Assembly (NCBI GenBank): GCA_963693285.1 | Contig: OY848923.1 | Location: 1,217,026 to 1,281,025 of the forward strand | DNA: 64,000 bases | Source of the DNA: Xestospongia muta | Lineage: Eukaryota; Porifera; Demospongiae; Haplosclerida; Petrosiidae | Direction: 5' to 3' | Shown here: positions 37,179 to 51,050 of the stretch, one piece after another | How the letters are laid out: each line of letters begins with the position of its first letter | Position numbering within the stretch: the stretch's first letter is position 1 | Notes under the pieces: generated by a model | What the model was told of the DNA's origin: nothing | What the model saw: only the letters and a program-made list of their open reading frames with translations | Database searches by the model: none | Translations under genes and position numbers: made by a program

Positions 37179-37669
37179 GTGCATTAGGAATTTTAGTAAT
37201 TCATTCTTGACATTCTTTCATAGATAGAACAGATAATGAATTTCCAATAGATTATTAGAGCTACATAGTATAGTCATGACATGATAGCTCGGTGTATTAC
37301 ATATTTAATAGTAAAATAATGAATGATTTTGAAACTGGTCACAATCATTATTATAGTGGACTTTAAATTTTTGGTAATAGTTAATGTTTATTTATAATAA
37401 TAATAATAATAATAATAAACCTGTGGATAATTAATACACACACAATACATAAATACATAAATACTGATAAATGATTTATATAGTCAATGCAACATTCATA
37501 TATTTACTACACTAACAAAGGGGATTACAACTAGTTATTCATATAATTACTTAAACAACATTTGGTTTCACAGAAGTAATACTGATATCAAATGAACCAG
37601 CTATATAACAGGTCTTGAAATGGGATAAAGGAGGATGTGGTATCATTAAAGGATAGGTCTCGGACGAGT
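37179..37669. other. Convergent intergenic region K7/N1
   Basis: The 3' flanks of K7 (+) and N1 (-) meet here. A short AAT microsatellite lies at about 37398-37424. No gene is seen. Confidence 0.6.
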
Positions 37670-40339
37670 CTACTTTGGTAAAAGAACTGGACCATCTTCG
37701 GTAATAAGGAGATTAACAAAATGATCACAAACAACTGGACTAGGTGACCTACTGAGTAAGTTGGGTAGCGTAGAACGTCTTGCTACATTGGGTAATGGGT
37801 TCACTGAAGTAAGATGTGAGTCATCATTACCGTCTTCCATTGTTATTACAGGCAAACTACAGTGACGTGATGATTCATGTAATAACATGCTATTGTCATG
37901 TAATGGGAATGTGGTTTGAGAGCCACACCCACTGAGAGGTGATGATGGGGACTGTAGAGGAGAGGATATTGAAGAGGTGGGGCTCTGACTTCTTTGAATT
38001 CGTAATTGTTCATTGTCAGACATTTTACACTTAGGTTGATGTAATAGGGAATGGTCATGTGAGAAGAGGGAAGAAGGAAGAGAGAGACTGGAATTGGAGC
38101 ATGCCTCATCATACTTGTTTGCAAACGAATACACTGATGTTTGATTTGGAAAGGGAGAAGGTGAACTCTGTGAAGGTGAGAACGATAAATTTGTAGGTGG
38201 AGTAGTAGATGAAGCCACACCCATCCTTTTAGGGGTAAATGAGTGATATTTTTTACTATCAGTTGATGATGACAACTGACCACAGTTTCGTCGGAGAGTG
38301 AAAATTGGCTCTTCGTAATCAATTTGAGATGTTTCTAAAGATCTTTGTCTATAAGAAGTGTCAGGGGTGATTTCACGAGGAAGTGAGTGGCTTCGTCTAT
38401 TAATCAATGCTAGTAACATCTGTTCCTTCCTATTAACATCAATATAACTGTAAGGGTTAGTTTGTGACCCTTCATCATCCTCTTCATTTGAATCTGATTC
38501 TATCTCTTCTAATTTAAAGTAATTTCTGTCTTGAGTACAATACCTGACCTTGTTTTCATCATCTTCTGGTATTTTCAAAACAAAGGCATTTGGTGGAGAT
38601 CTCTCTGGAGACACAAAAGGTGATTTTGTTTGGTAAGATTTGGTATCAGTTTTAAAGTTCTCACTTGATAAAGATAATGGTACATTGTCTTCATACGAGA
38701 ACATCGTTGTGTTATGAAGAGATGACATAGTAGGAGAAGAACAAGGTGATCTTTGGGATGGTGATGGTGATGGTGATGCAGTATGCGGAGACGGTGTGTG
38801 TGAAGTCCAATTTGTGGGAGCAACACTTGCTCCTTTTTGAGCTGGAAGTGTATGTGAGCGCTGATATCCCTTTCTAGTTGGCAATGAAAAGTCATCATTG
38901 TGTTGTAAACAGCGTATAGGTACTTCATAATCACACGGAGGAACTCTCATCGAACCATCAACTGTATTGCTGTGAAGAAGTGGGCTGGTCTTTGTTTTGC
39001 TATGCAAGGTGGGAAATTCCTTCTTGTTTTTATCCATACCATAAAAATGACAACTGGTTAGTGACTTGCTACTTTCAAAGTCTTCTTGTTCATTTGCTAC
39101 TGCTTCCTCTATCGTAAAATAATGCCTTTCTTCAAATCTGTTTTCTTTCTCATTATCTTGTTGCAGTTTTAAAATAAAATAGTTATTTTCAAGAGGTTCT
39201 GACACCATTAAAGTGGGATCTGTTTCTTGTGGTTTGTTTATGACATTCTCATGTAAATTTAATGTCAGCTCATCAATATCTACATATATATGATCCTTAA
39301 ACAATTCGGCTTCATCAGGTTCCATTTTATTCTCAACAGCATGACATTGACTAGTGTCCTCTGTTGCTAGAGAAGGAATGAAACTGCTGTTGTGACTCTT
39401 CCTAGTCTCATAATGTGGAGGTGAGTGTGCTTCTCTATCTTTTCGCTTGCTTACAAGTTCTGTATGACTTTGATGAATCTGACTTGTAGCAGTTTGTTCC
39501 TTTATACCCAGAGCTGATGGCTGAAGTAATATTGACTTGAAAGATCTTTGGTTGACTCTTTCTGAGTTGATTGGATTTGACGCACATGAAGGTTCTTTCA
39601 GTGTTGAAAGCTGTCTTGATGGGTGAGCTTTTAACATCAAGGGAGGAGGCGTACCTTCTCTGTTTTCAGGCGGAGATCGTTGTTTAGCAGGGTATCTACC
39701 TATGGGTGTGGTGTTTGGGGGAGATACATATGTTTTTACTGTTTTCAAAGTTGTAAATGGTGATTTGTTAGCTTTTGGCATCAAAGGAGGGGGAGTGTTC
39801 TCTAAATCAACAGGAGAATAGTCAGGAGGCTGCTGCTGTTCTGTGGTAACAGAAGGTGGGGGAGAAAATGGTTGAGAATTAAGGAGTTCTCCAACCTCAG
39901 GACCTAGATTATACTAAATATAATTTTTTAAAAACATAACCAATTCTACCTAGTATTAGCTTTAGCTTTGCTTGTTCTTTGAAACTTTCATTCTCTTTCT
40001 CTAGATGAGCTCCTAGCATCAATGGAGGTGGTGTGTTCTTACGTTCAACAAGAGGAGATTGTTTTTCTGTGGTAACAGAAGAGGGAGCAGATATTGACTT
40101 AGAATATCGAGACTGAAGATGTGCTGAAACTTCAGGACCTAAAGACCGAACTATAAAATTATTATAAAACACCACTAATTTCTACCTAATATTTTCTTGA
40201 GCTTTTCTTGTTCCTCAAGAATTTCATCTGTCTTGGTAACTGATGTAGCAGCACTGACCTGAGATGAAGTTAAAGAAGACTGCCCAGGTAGATGTGTTTT
40301 TCTATATTTTTGTCCTGCTTGTTTTCTTTTCAGACTCAT
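37670..40339 (-). CDS. N1: disordered Tyr-motif scaffold-like protein
   Basis: Three exons on the minus strand: 40339-40186 (starts MSLKRKQAGQKYRKTH), 40150-39950 and 39903-37670. Phases agree, giving 862 codons plus stop. No folded domain is recognised. The protein is rich in Ser, Pro, Thr and charged residues. It has repeated short motifs: PPPLML three times, once extended to HPSRQLS; IYVDIDEL and YSYIDVN; DYEVPIR and DYEEPIF; NYFILKL and FVLKIPEDDE; and a C-terminus GPVLLPK. Tyrosines sit in acidic or YxxP contexts, as in SH2-docking scaffolds. Exon 2 could start at 40150 or 12 nt further in, because both AGs are in frame. N2 shares the motifs, so they are paralogues. Function as a phosphotyrosine scaffold is inference. 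Confidence 0.8.
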
Positions 40340-42006
40340 CTTTGCAAGGGAGTTGGTAATTTCTGAACTTTTCCTCGTCTGCTGACTTAATACATGTGGG
40401 AGGTTATTTGTAAAAATTGGTTATTAATAAAATTCTTGAGGCTAAACTAATCAAACGACAATGTTATTATAAAGTGTATACAAAGTATGGCTTATTAATA
40501 TGACATATATCAATAAAATTATACATAGTACATGTACAATCGTGTTATGGATGAGGTAGACTGTTCATACTTAAGTATATCTTGTGACATCTTGTGACAT
40601 CAAGCCATTTCTGCGAAGTCATTGCTTTACAAGTAATTGTAAGCATAATCATATCACATGTCTATTGGATCACAATCGTTTGTTGTGCGTCATCTATGCA
40701 CTTAAATAGTTAAATTATTAAAACAACTTGGACGATATTTTCAATGTTTATCGTAGTTCCAAACAGTTTATCATCACACCGTCCTATAGCTTTCAACAAC
40801 TGAAAAGACACACAATAGTCTAATGAACTGATGGAGACATTTAAAGTAAGTTAGTACAATAATTCTTTGTTACAATTGTCTATTAGTCACACATGAATGA
40901 AGTAATTGTCTTGATATAATTTGTCAAGACAGTTAGTAGGGAACAATTAATGATTTCTTTATAGGAATACCCTGAACAATTAAAAGCACAATTAATAGTT
41001 TGCTAGTAATCATATAAAGTAGTATATATCAACAAGAGTCTGCAAAGTTTTTACTAGTTATGCACAAAATGATAATAATTATGACTAGTCTTTAGTTATG
41101 ATATCTATATCTTTAAGCCTTAGTTCTACTTATAGGATGACTTTGTGATAAGATCTAAAGAAACCAATAGCTTATCAACTAAAATGATGGTCAGCTGATA
41201 TGAGCAATATAATATAATATATTATACTTAGAATAATATATAAATTTATATATATATATATTACTGTATAGTATATAGTATAATGTATATAATATTCTAA
41301 TATTATATATGTGTTATGACTTCAGCTGTGTAAACTGATGCTGTATGGCACAACCTAATCAATTGTGGTCAAGAGTGTTAATTGGATTTTGTGGTAACTA
41401 TAGAGGTAATTTTATGATGTGGCTAGTGTAAAAGAAGGAAAAGGTGCTTTTTGAATCACATATGATGCTATAAGAACTCCTAATTTGGTAAAAGGAATCT
41501 TTGCTTTCATATCATGAACACATGAACACAACTCTTGGCCAGTATTAATAATAAGAACTCCTAAAGTGGTAAAGGGTTTACCTCTTGTCCTCTAGGGCAT
41601 GTTTCAATTAAGCTAGAAATGCATAGGGCTGAGTTTACGGGAATAGTTTCAAAATGTTAGAGCCAGCTGTTCAATTTCATCATGCTATAATGCCACGCAC
41701 ACACACACACACCCACCCACACGCACACATGCATACACACATCTTCACTAGTATTAAATTACTATTTAACAAGCTTGACCAATTTTACCACCAACTTTGA
41801 ACTCATACTGTCTACTATGATACAATATAATATAATACTCTTTTTCTCAGACACAAACAGTAATACAATATCTCTACTCTTCCACATCACATACAACCAA
41901 TTACTAGTCTAAACTACAGCCTCTATTAAACACAGATACCTTTCAAAATGCTAGTACATAAAATGCTATTTGACACATTGTTATCTTTTTCTTGTCCTTA
42001 TGTGTC

Positions 42007-42135
42007 TCTACATACATGTAATGTCTGGAAAGGCTGTCCCCTCCCCCACTTATGTGAGTGAGGGTTAAACCCTCTACATACATGTAATGTCTGGAAAGGC
42101 TGTCCCCTTCCCCACTTATGTGAGTGAGGGTTAAG
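42007..42135. repeat. Two-copy tandem repeat, about 66 bp
   Basis: CTCTACATACATGTAATGTC and the following GGAAAGGCTGTCCC...CACTTATGTGAGTGAGGGTT occur twice in a row with very few differences, which suggests a recent duplication. Confidence 0.85.
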
Positions 42136-43059
42136 CTCATCCGCTCACATACAACAATGAATTTATAAGTAGTTCAGTCATGATGTTGTATGTATGCTGG
42201 TCAAATTATGTATCCAAACTCTCCTCCTTTCTACAAGGAGGAAATGACCATCCACCATCATCTATATTCCCACCTGGTACAGACAGATGACAAATGAGCA
42301 GACCACATAATTAGTGATAGCTACTATTAGTACTGTATGTATTAACTATTGTTCTGTGATTTACAACTTGTAAATTAGTAAATAATTTTGATAAGAACTA
42401 ATAATACTCTAGCTATAAGTACTTATTACTACATCCAGTCTATAGATTTGTGTCTAAGCTAAGAAAACAAGATTGTAAATTGTATATGGAGTAAATATTT
42501 ACTAGCTGGCAGGAAGCAGTAATTACTATGTAATTAACTGTTTTTGTAAATACAACATTTGTTCTCTAATTAACTCATAAAGGTATGAAATTAACATTAT
42601 ATTAAATACACATATAGTACAAAAATTTGTAAAAATATGAGATTTATATTATCGTTAATTTATTATTAAATAAAGGTTGTTTATATTAGCTACGTTTAAT
42701 TAAACTGATCCATACAAAGACTCTATTTGAAGTATGATCTTACTACCATTACACTAACAATCACTAAGAATTATAATAATATATTATATTATTCTACTAG
42801 TAGTTATCACTAGTAGTACTATATCATGTTGTAGACATGTGGTAAGCACATGGTGGTCAAGATCTGTTATGTAAATTTTACGAGTGTTATCACTTTGTGA
42901 ATTATTATAAACCAAATCTTCTGTATTGGCTTGATGTGGTTGATCTATATCACATTATAGTATTGTTTTTCAAGGAAACAACCCAGACAAAGAAAGGAAA
43001 TCATAAACATGAAGAAACCTACTCGATTATGTTTCTTTGAGTGGTTTTATAAGATCAGC

Positions 43060-43096
43060 TTACACACACACACACATACACATACACACACTCAGT

Positions 43097-43136
<40 letters not shown>

Positions 43137-43145
43137 ACACTCAGT
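43060..43145. repeat. CA microsatellite with internal duplication
   Basis: (CA)n tracts with interspersed ATACACA and CACTCAGTGTACA / CACTCAGTATACA blocks. Translation of this tract gives only His/Thr repeats and is not a gene. Confidence 0.9.
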
Positions 43146-43464
43146 ATACACATGTCTGACTTCTTTAAAAAGCAATGCTTCAAAAATTGATGAATTAACT
43201 GACATTTGAGATACATAACTTTGAAATGAAATGATTATAAACTATAAATATTAAATAACTATTTACCTGTACATGTAAATAATTAATTACATGTAACCAT
43301 GACAATAACATATAATGCACATGTACATGTATATTACATGTACATGTGTGTACATAGAGTACTAGTACATGTAATAACTATTGTGGTGCACATGTACAAC
43401 ATGTGTAACTGTAAATAAGGAATCATTTGTTAAGGAATACTTTGATGGTTCCACACTTAATGTT

Positions 43465-44425
43465 TAGAGTCTAGATATATAGTCTCATACTAATACTTTA
43501 GTAACTAGATAGTCCCATATTAATACTTTAGTAACTAGGTAGCCTCATACTAATAATTTAGTTTCTAGGTAGTCACTTTAGTAAATAGGTAGTCTCTTAC
43601 TAATACTTTAGTTTCTATACAAATACTTTAGTAACAAGGTGGTCCCATACTAGTACTTTAGTTTGTAAGTAGTTCCATACTGATACTTTAGTAACGAGGT
43701 GGCCCCATACTAATACTTTAGTTTCTAAGAAGTCCCATACTAGTACTTTAGTTTCTAAGTAGTTCCATACTGATACTTTAGTAACGAGATGGTCTCATAC
43801 TAATACTTTAGTTTCTAAGAAGTCCCATACTAGTACTTTAGTTTCTAGGTATTCCCATACTAAGACTTTAGTTTCTAAGAAGTCCCATACTAATACTTTA
43901 GTTTCTAGGTATTCTCATACTAATACTTTAGTTTCTAAGAAGTCCCATACTAATACTTTAGTTTCTAGGTATTCCCATACTAATATTTTAGTAACAAGGT
44001 GGTTCCATACTAGTACTTTAGTTTCTAAGTAATCTCATACTAATATGTTTTAGTAAATAGGTAGTCTCATACTAATATTTTAGTAAATAGGTAGTCTCAT
44101 ACTAATACTTTAGTAAATAGGTAGTCTCATACTAATACTTTAGTAAATAGGTAGTTTCATACTAACATATTAGTAAATAGGTAGTCTCATACTAATATAT
44201 TAGTAAATAGGTAGTCTCATACTAATACTTTAGTAAATAGGTAGTCTCATACTAATACTTTAGTAAATAGGTAGTCTCATACTAATACTTTAGTAAATAG
44301 GTAGTCTCATACTAATACTTTAGTAAATAGGTAGTCTCATACTAATACTTTAGTAAATAGGTAGTCTCATACTAATATATTAGTAAATAGGTAGTTTCAT
44401 ACTAATACTTTAGTTTATTATTCTT
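43465..44425. repeat. 30-bp minisatellite array
   Basis: About 30 units. The right half is very regular (TAGTCTCATACTAATACTTT followed by AGTAAATAGG, 30 bp). The left half is more varied (TTTCTAGGTAGT, TAACAAGGTGG versions). The core CCCATACTAATACTTTAGT is shared with the 58-bp arrays at 47.6, 54.0 and 55.3 kb. Confidence 0.9.
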
Positions 44426-45208
44426 TAATATATACTGAGTACATATTTCTATACTAAAGACAATTTACAATGCCTGAAAGTGTCTTCAATATAAAGGAGT
44501 CAGCTAGAGTGGGGAGAGAGATATGATGTTTAAGTGGAATTGACGCACTTTCTGTTTAGAAAATAATAATGTCATTTGATGTAATCTGGAGTACATGTAC
44601 TAAAAGAATACTATCAGGAAATGATGTCATATATAGATCACATGTCAGTCATGTGACCTATCATGAGATGGACTATAGTGGTATAGTTAACATTAAAGAT
44701 TTATATTATATAAACAATTCTACTTTGAGATAGCATATTATCATGCGAAGTTAACGATACAGAATATAACATTAATGACTTGTTACTTTGTACTCATTTC
44801 CTGTGATGCTTTTAATAGAACATTGTTCTTCTAGATTACATGTTTACACCAAAATCTAGCAGGAAATCCATACAATGGACGCCACGATATACGGTTTACA
44901 GAAAAATAAGTTTGAATTACAGCACAAGATGCATAAAGAGTTATTTCCATTAATTGTTAACTGTTTATAATTACAATTGCCAACTGATAACATAAATTTA
45001 TAAATTTTATTGAATATAACTTTCAACAAGTGATACATCATAATAACAACAGATACATGGTGTAATGGCTATACTAACAAATTACATTTATAACATACAA
45101 CTATCATAAACCTGTGTGTAGAGAGATTATAATATAATACACAAAGTAATTAAGTTATTATAAGATTATATAATACAAAAGGATGAAGATAGGAAGTTAT
45201 TGTAACTG

Positions 45209-47258
45209 TCATTGCCAGCTGAAAAGACGAGGGTCGTACTCATAATGACCACCAAATGGAAATGGGTGTGGTTTATGGTTTGTTTCATCTGGCGATTTTG
45301 AATTGTCACTTTTATCAGAAGATGGAAGATGGTTTTGATAGATGGGAGGTGTCCCTTTAAAACCTGGGCTAGTTTGAGAACGCTTTCTTGGTAAAAGAAG
45401 AGGACCATTCTCAGTAATGATTATGCCAACATGACTCTCGTGTGGAGAAGGACTGGCTGAATGATTTCTGATACCAGGAGAAATAGGAGGAGTTTCAGAA
45501 CGTTCTTTGTTTCTTGCAGTACCTACACTTGGACTATTTTGACGCTGGAGGCGTGTACTACATTTATCAGAGGAGATCTTTGCAAGAGATGAAGAGGAAC
45601 GGTGATAATCAGAACTGCTATAGTGATGAAGTTTGTCGTAAGTCATCGGTCTTGATGGGTGTGACGGTAAAGTATTATAACGTGACCTAACATTTGATGA
45701 AAAACAGTCGTCATCTGTTTGTGAGTCATGTCTACTTGAAGGTGAACAAGGAGGAGGACCAAGTTGTCTCGTTGTATTGTGTCCTCTATGAGAGAAGGAA
45801 CGAGGTGATAAGGGGGAATGAAGAGGAGAGGATGTTGAAGAGGCAGGGCTACGACTGGATTTCATTCGTGGTGCTCGATAATGCGATCCATCATAATCGT
45901 CTTGAGAGGGAAAAGGGGATTGACGTGGGGAGGAACAATGACTCGGATATGGGTATGTCTCATTTTTGAGCTCATCGTATTCTCCATCTGAAAAGACTGA
46001 TATGTCATGTGGGGGAGATGGAGAGCTTTGGGAGGGTGAGTGTAAAACATGTTGCAATACATCATAATCTGAACTTGTAGATTTTGGAGTTGGTGGCTGG
46101 CTGTGTGTGACCACACCCAGTCTCCTATGAGCTGGAAGAGTAACTGGACGATAATTTGAGGTTTTTGTTGATAGAGATTGACGATGATGATTTATAGTAC
46201 GTATAGGTTCTTCATAGTCAAATTGTGGAGAGCATTTTCTATCTTCGCGAGTAGGTGAGGAGGTTGTTGTGTTCTTTTTAGTAAGCAATGATGAAACCAT
46301 TCTGTTGTTTAGATCAATGTCAACGTACGAATAAGGATTTGGTTTTGAGTTAGTTTTAACACTTTGTTCAAGATCTTTGTGTTCCATTTTATCATCAAAC
46401 TCCCCCTCTTCACTTTGGCCACTACATCTTCCGTTATTTTCAACGTCATCTTCTGGTATTTCTAAAACAAAGTAGTAATGTTGAGGAGCTTCAGGATCAT
46501 GCTTCAATGACGAGGAGTCATTTCGTTCAATGTCCTCTTGTGAGTTGGGGTTTAAGATATCAATATCTACATAGGAATAACCGTTGAAAGTTTTATGATC
46601 AGTATTTGTTGCTTTGTCTTCAATAATGTTTAATTGACTGTAGCCATTCAAAGTAGGAGATGGTGTGAAATAACATTGAGAATTAGCTTCAGTTTGATAA
46701 TTCAAATGTGAATATTTAGCTTCTTCTCCTTCTAATTTTTGTATTGTTGCGAAATCTGAGTCACTGTGGTGGTGAGTAATTCTTGTTGGTTTTTCCTTTA
46801 CAGTTGGTGATGGCTGCTGCTCCATACTCAAGGGACTTGGTGACTTGGAGAACCTGAGGCTAGATTTTGATCTCTCTGAAAGATCCGGATTTGATCTATG
46901 CATGGACTTATGTTTGGACAGTTGTCTCAGGGGATGTTTCTCTAACATCAATGGTGGAGGCATATCATCACTAAAGACAGCAGACAGTGGCCTGGGACTT
47001 GAGGAGTTGGGCAGTAGTAGTTTAGGAGTACATTTAGTTGCTTTCAGAGTTGGAGGTAACTCTTTGCTTCTCTGCTCTTCTTGGCTTCTTATCTGACTCA
47101 TTTTTGTTAAACAAGGAACAAGATATTGACTGGGTTCTCCTATGCTATTAACAAATGCTTCTTTAGTGCTGATATCTGCACTGGGTCTAGGGAGACTAGA
47201 GATAAATCTGCCAGCTGATGTTGGTTCAGTGAACTTTATAGTGTCTGGGCTGGGTTGA
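45209..47258 (-). CDS. N2: disordered Tyr-motif scaffold-like protein (5' incomplete)
   Basis: One long minus-strand exon with an acceptor (TATAG) just above 47258. The frame is open through the whole exon, and an internal ATG at 47101 (MSQIRSQEEQR) would give 630 residues. The upstream 5' exon was not found. Motifs shared with N1: MPPPLMLEKHPLRQLS, GYSYVDIDIL and PYSYVDIDLN, DYEEPIR, YYFVLEIPEDD and GPLLLPRKRS near the end. After that N2 has an extra tail ending YEYDPRLFSWQ, which N1 lacks. The protein is Ser/Pro-rich and likely disordered. Tyr sites in YVDI and YEEP contexts would suit SH2 binding; this is inference from motif shape. Confidence 0.78.
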
Positions 47259-47599
47259 CTATAGTAAAGGAAAAGAAACCTGATGACAGCATTTGTCTAG
47301 TGACGGTATGATAACAATGTCTATTCTATGCTATATAAAGCGTCACACTGTTATGATAGACAATTATATAGTATAAATACATGTAGTATACATGTACTAT
47401 ACATGTAGTATTACATGCACTATTGCACTTGTATGGTATGATGAGTTAGTGGTTATGTCTGTGTGGCTAAAATCTTATCAAGATCAATAACCTAGTTATT
47501 ATAAAATAATTTTATTATCTATGTATCTAGTAAATTAAACTGTAACATAACTATAAAAGAGAAATGTTGAACTCTTGTAAAGGATAAAGGACAATTTGT

Positions 47600-47920
47600 A
47601 TATATTAAGGACACTTGTTCTAGTCCCATACTAATACTTTAGTGTATTATACAACCTCTATATTGAGGACACTTGTTCTAGTCCCATACTAATACTTTAG
47701 TGTATTATGCAACCTCTATATTGAGGACACTTGTTCTAGTCCTATACTAATACTTTAGTGTATTATACAACCTCTATATTGAGGACACTTGTTCTAGTCC
47801 CATACTAATACTTTAGTGTATTATACAACCTCTATATTGAGGACACTTGTTCTAGTCCCATACTAATACTTTAGTGTATAATACAACCTCTATATTGAGG
47901 ACACTTGTTCTAAGGTACCT
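47600..47920. repeat. 58-bp minisatellite, about 5.5 copies
   Basis: The unit holds TAGTCCCATACTAATACTTT, then AGTGTATTATACAA, the small palindrome CCTCTATATTGAGG and ACACTTGTTC. Period measured as 58 bp (47620 to 47678). Same family as the arrays at 53.96 and 55.32 kb. Confidence 0.92.
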
Positions 47921-50632
47921 ATCTGATCCCAAAGTATATCCATGCACTCTAGAGATATTTCATTGTGTAAGACATTTCTTATAATATACAAATAAGTACT
48001 AAAACATTAACTATATTTAGACGATACATTCAAGAGTAAAACGTAAATATGTATTATTTTATTTGACAGAAAGAAGAGAGTGCAGCTGACACAACTGGAG
48101 TTTTGACTAACATTGTCTGACATATAAAATATCTGCGATATATTGAGCATCAGACTAACCATGTTGATTGGCAACAAGACAATGTTTTCAATGTTTATCT
48201 TGAAGACAAGATAGATTGTTATTTTCCTTTTGACAACATGAATGTTGAAATCTGTGGTTTATAGGAATATGGGGAAACTTTACACTTTTTTCTCATAACA
48301 ATCCTATCGTGCCGTTGACCAGCTGTAATATAGTTATGCAAATTTTAGTTCATTAACTTGTTGTGGTAACTTCATTTTCATACTCAAACACAACATTCTT
48401 TACTGAGTTAGGGAGTTTTGATGTTTTGGGAAGATCAGTGAGGCACAAAGTGAAGATGGCATTAGTTATTGAATATCACATTACATTACTGATATGTGTC
48501 ACATGTCATGGTATAGTTTGAAAGACTTCTTTATTCAAAGATATACATATGGCATGTGGTTATAAATTTCTTTTATTTAAGAAAATAACCATCAGCTGCT
48601 AAGGTCCAGCTGGTTTAATACAAATATGGGATATGTATGAAGTTATAGGTTGTACCAGTAGGTACTAGGTGGGATATGGTCAAAAGTCAGAAACAGTAGA
48701 AGGACTTCAAAGTTATAGATCACATGACATTATAAGTTTAAGAAAATAACATGAGTTGCTTAGGTCCAGCTGGTTTAATGTAGTTATGGGATAAAAGTTA
48801 CTCCTATAGTATAGGATCAAAGCAAGGCAACAGTGAGATAAGCAGGACTGTAGACATGTGTAAAACAGAGCTTTGATATATAGGATATAGACTAGCTAAC
48901 AAATGGTGACTGTCAGGAGGTGTCTATAAGCCTATTAGTCTACATGTTTACCCTCTATATTGTAAACTAAAGATGTTAGTCTAATTTAAGTCTATACTTT
49001 TGATGACACTTTGAAGTGATATTGTTATATTCTCTGTTAACCTGACAAGGCATGAGAACACAAGGTATATATCCTTACAATTGATTGGTTAGACATCCTG
49101 TTGTCCAATACCGTCTGACCTTCCAATGCTACTTGGTACAGCATGCCAGCTGGGGGAAATGTCAAAAACATCATTCAGTAATTTAATTCCTATTGCTATG
49201 CATATAGGACTATTAAAAATTGATACTTGACCAGTTACTAACTAAAATGTACTTTTAAAAAAAACCATTATTAACCAAACAAGAACGCTTCATCAAATAT
49301 AAGTTGTAAAGATTGCTAGCTATTAAGATCAACATTATCACTATTCTATAATTAAACCTTCTTTATCAAACAATCACGATGAAATATCGCCATAGCAACA
49401 CTTTGAAACTATGAAAACGGACAGTTGTTTTAACACATGGACATAGGGTATATTAATGGGGTATGTAGGTATTGTCATGGGAGTTTAACAGAACAATGGG
49501 TGTGGGTAGAGCGTCTATTACTACAGTGTTATTATCGTATACTACATACAATATAAGCTATCTTAATCATTACTTCACTAGAAACTTGTCAACAATAAAT
49601 ACTGTTAGCAAGCAGTTACAGTAATCACAGATTGTATTCTGTACAGTATAGCTATATCTAAAAATAACTATAATCTTTCCTTGCACCTGGACATTTTCAT
49701 ATTGTGCCAATGATGAAAACAGACTATATAGAGTGAAGTGTATTATACAAAAGGTCACGATGACATAATGTGAAATGGTAATGGTTATAGAGTATTGAGG
49801 TTTTTTTAATGTGATCTTTTACTTTGTGTCTGCGTAAGATGATAGATCATGGTCTAGGTAGCATAACATGGCACTATGACATATGCTAGTAGTAAGTTTT
49901 CATTGATGTTAATATTATCAGCAGTAGTATCAACCATAACTACCTTACAGTTTGACTAAGTTGTACATAGTTTACAGAATTGTGGTCAATCTAATTGGAT
50001 TATTACTATTAATTGCAACTGCTCAAAAAGGCATTTTAATATTTCTACACTAGCTTGCTGTTGTTGCTAGGCAACTTGAAATATTACACAGAGAATGCAC
50101 AGGAAATAAGTTGCGTGTGTCAATGTGATACTTCTAAAACACACTCCTATCTCTTTTGTTGTGTGTAGCTTATTAAATTAAAAGATTGCTTGCTAACATA
50201 TATTATGTGTCAAACATTTGTGATATTTTTCTAACAAGCTCATGAGTTATTGTTCCAAAACATGATTTCACACACAAGAAGTATAATACTAGGTTTCCAG
50301 GAACACAAGTGACAACATTTACAGCATGTAGATATACTAGGTGATTACTTGTTAGGGTAGGTGATATATCATGCACCATTTCAATATCATCATGAGATCA
50401 GTATTGTGTGTTAGAGTGTGAAACCACAAAATTATTCTATCAGTTTTAATTGGTAAGCTAATACAATATCATTTGAACAACAACAAACCTTATCTCTATC
50501 TTACCAGTCCTTTAATCCATATTGCTGAAAGCTATCTATGTTTGTGGTAATCTAATGATATATGAATGTTATTGGAGTGACAAACCTTAACTATCTAACT
50601 AGTAACTTAATATAGTGATCTAGTGCATATGA

Positions 50633-50775
50633 TTGGTATATCTTTGTATATTTGGTGCTATGACTTGTATATCTTTGTATATCTGTGTTAATACTTGTAT
50701 ATCTTTGTATATCTGTGTTATCATTTGTATATCTTTGTATATCTGGTACTATGACTTGTATATCTTTGTATATTT
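50633..50775. repeat. 30-31 bp tandem repeat, about 5 copies
   Basis: CTTGTATATCTTTGTATATC recurs with starts at about 50641, 50672, 50702, 50732 and 50763, separated by variable TGTGTTAATA or TGGTGCTATGA spacers. Confidence 0.85.
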
Positions 50776-50974
50776 GGCACATATTATTCATATAATGTCA
50801 GTCATATTTATAGCAATTAGCTCAATTGTGAGTACATATGATCTTATAACGTCCAGCTGTCAATTCATTTTGATACCTTTGTGCATTGTTAATCACCTCG
50901 TTATTTCAAGCATACGAGATTTAGTTATTAGCATATTTTGAATGGGCAGATTGGTATCTTAGAAACTGTTGATG

Positions 50975-51050
50975 TGTCCTCAATGTAGAGGTGTATAAGT
51001 ATTAGTATGGGACTAGAACAAGTGTCCTCAATATAGAGGATGTGTCCTTA
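50975..51050 (-). repeat. Isolated inverted copy of the 58-bp unit
   Basis: Reads on the minus strand as the 58-bp minisatellite unit (here TATTAGTATGGGACTAGAAC then AAGTGTCCTCAATATAGAGG), flanked by partial units. All the arrays run in the opposite orientation. Confidence 0.8.

Larger units (their letters stand above)
40340..45208. other. Non-coding interval N1-N2
   Basis: No gene is recognised apart from possible 5' UTR of N1 just above 40340. The interval contains AT-rich sequence, a CA microsatellite near 41697-41735, a 2-copy tandem repeat at about 42007-42135, a CA tract at 43060-43145, ACATGTAC-rich sequence at about 43290-43400 and a 30-bp minisatellite at about 43465-44425. Confidence 0.6.

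Noticed and set aside
43009..43209. His-Thr repeat open frame
   Set aside because: Translation of a CA microsatellite with no other coding sign.
43465..44425. CRISPR-like regular repeats
   Set aside because: Units abut with no unique spacers and the context is a eukaryotic genome; these are minisatellites.
45694..47096. Plus-strand open frames inside N2 (45694-45969 and 46845-47096)
   Set aside because: Antisense to the much longer N2 exon, which has motif conservation with N1.
50591..50941. Open frames rich in Ile/Tyr/Cys on both strands
   Set aside because: They arise from the 30-31 bp AT-rich repeat; no domain or splice context.
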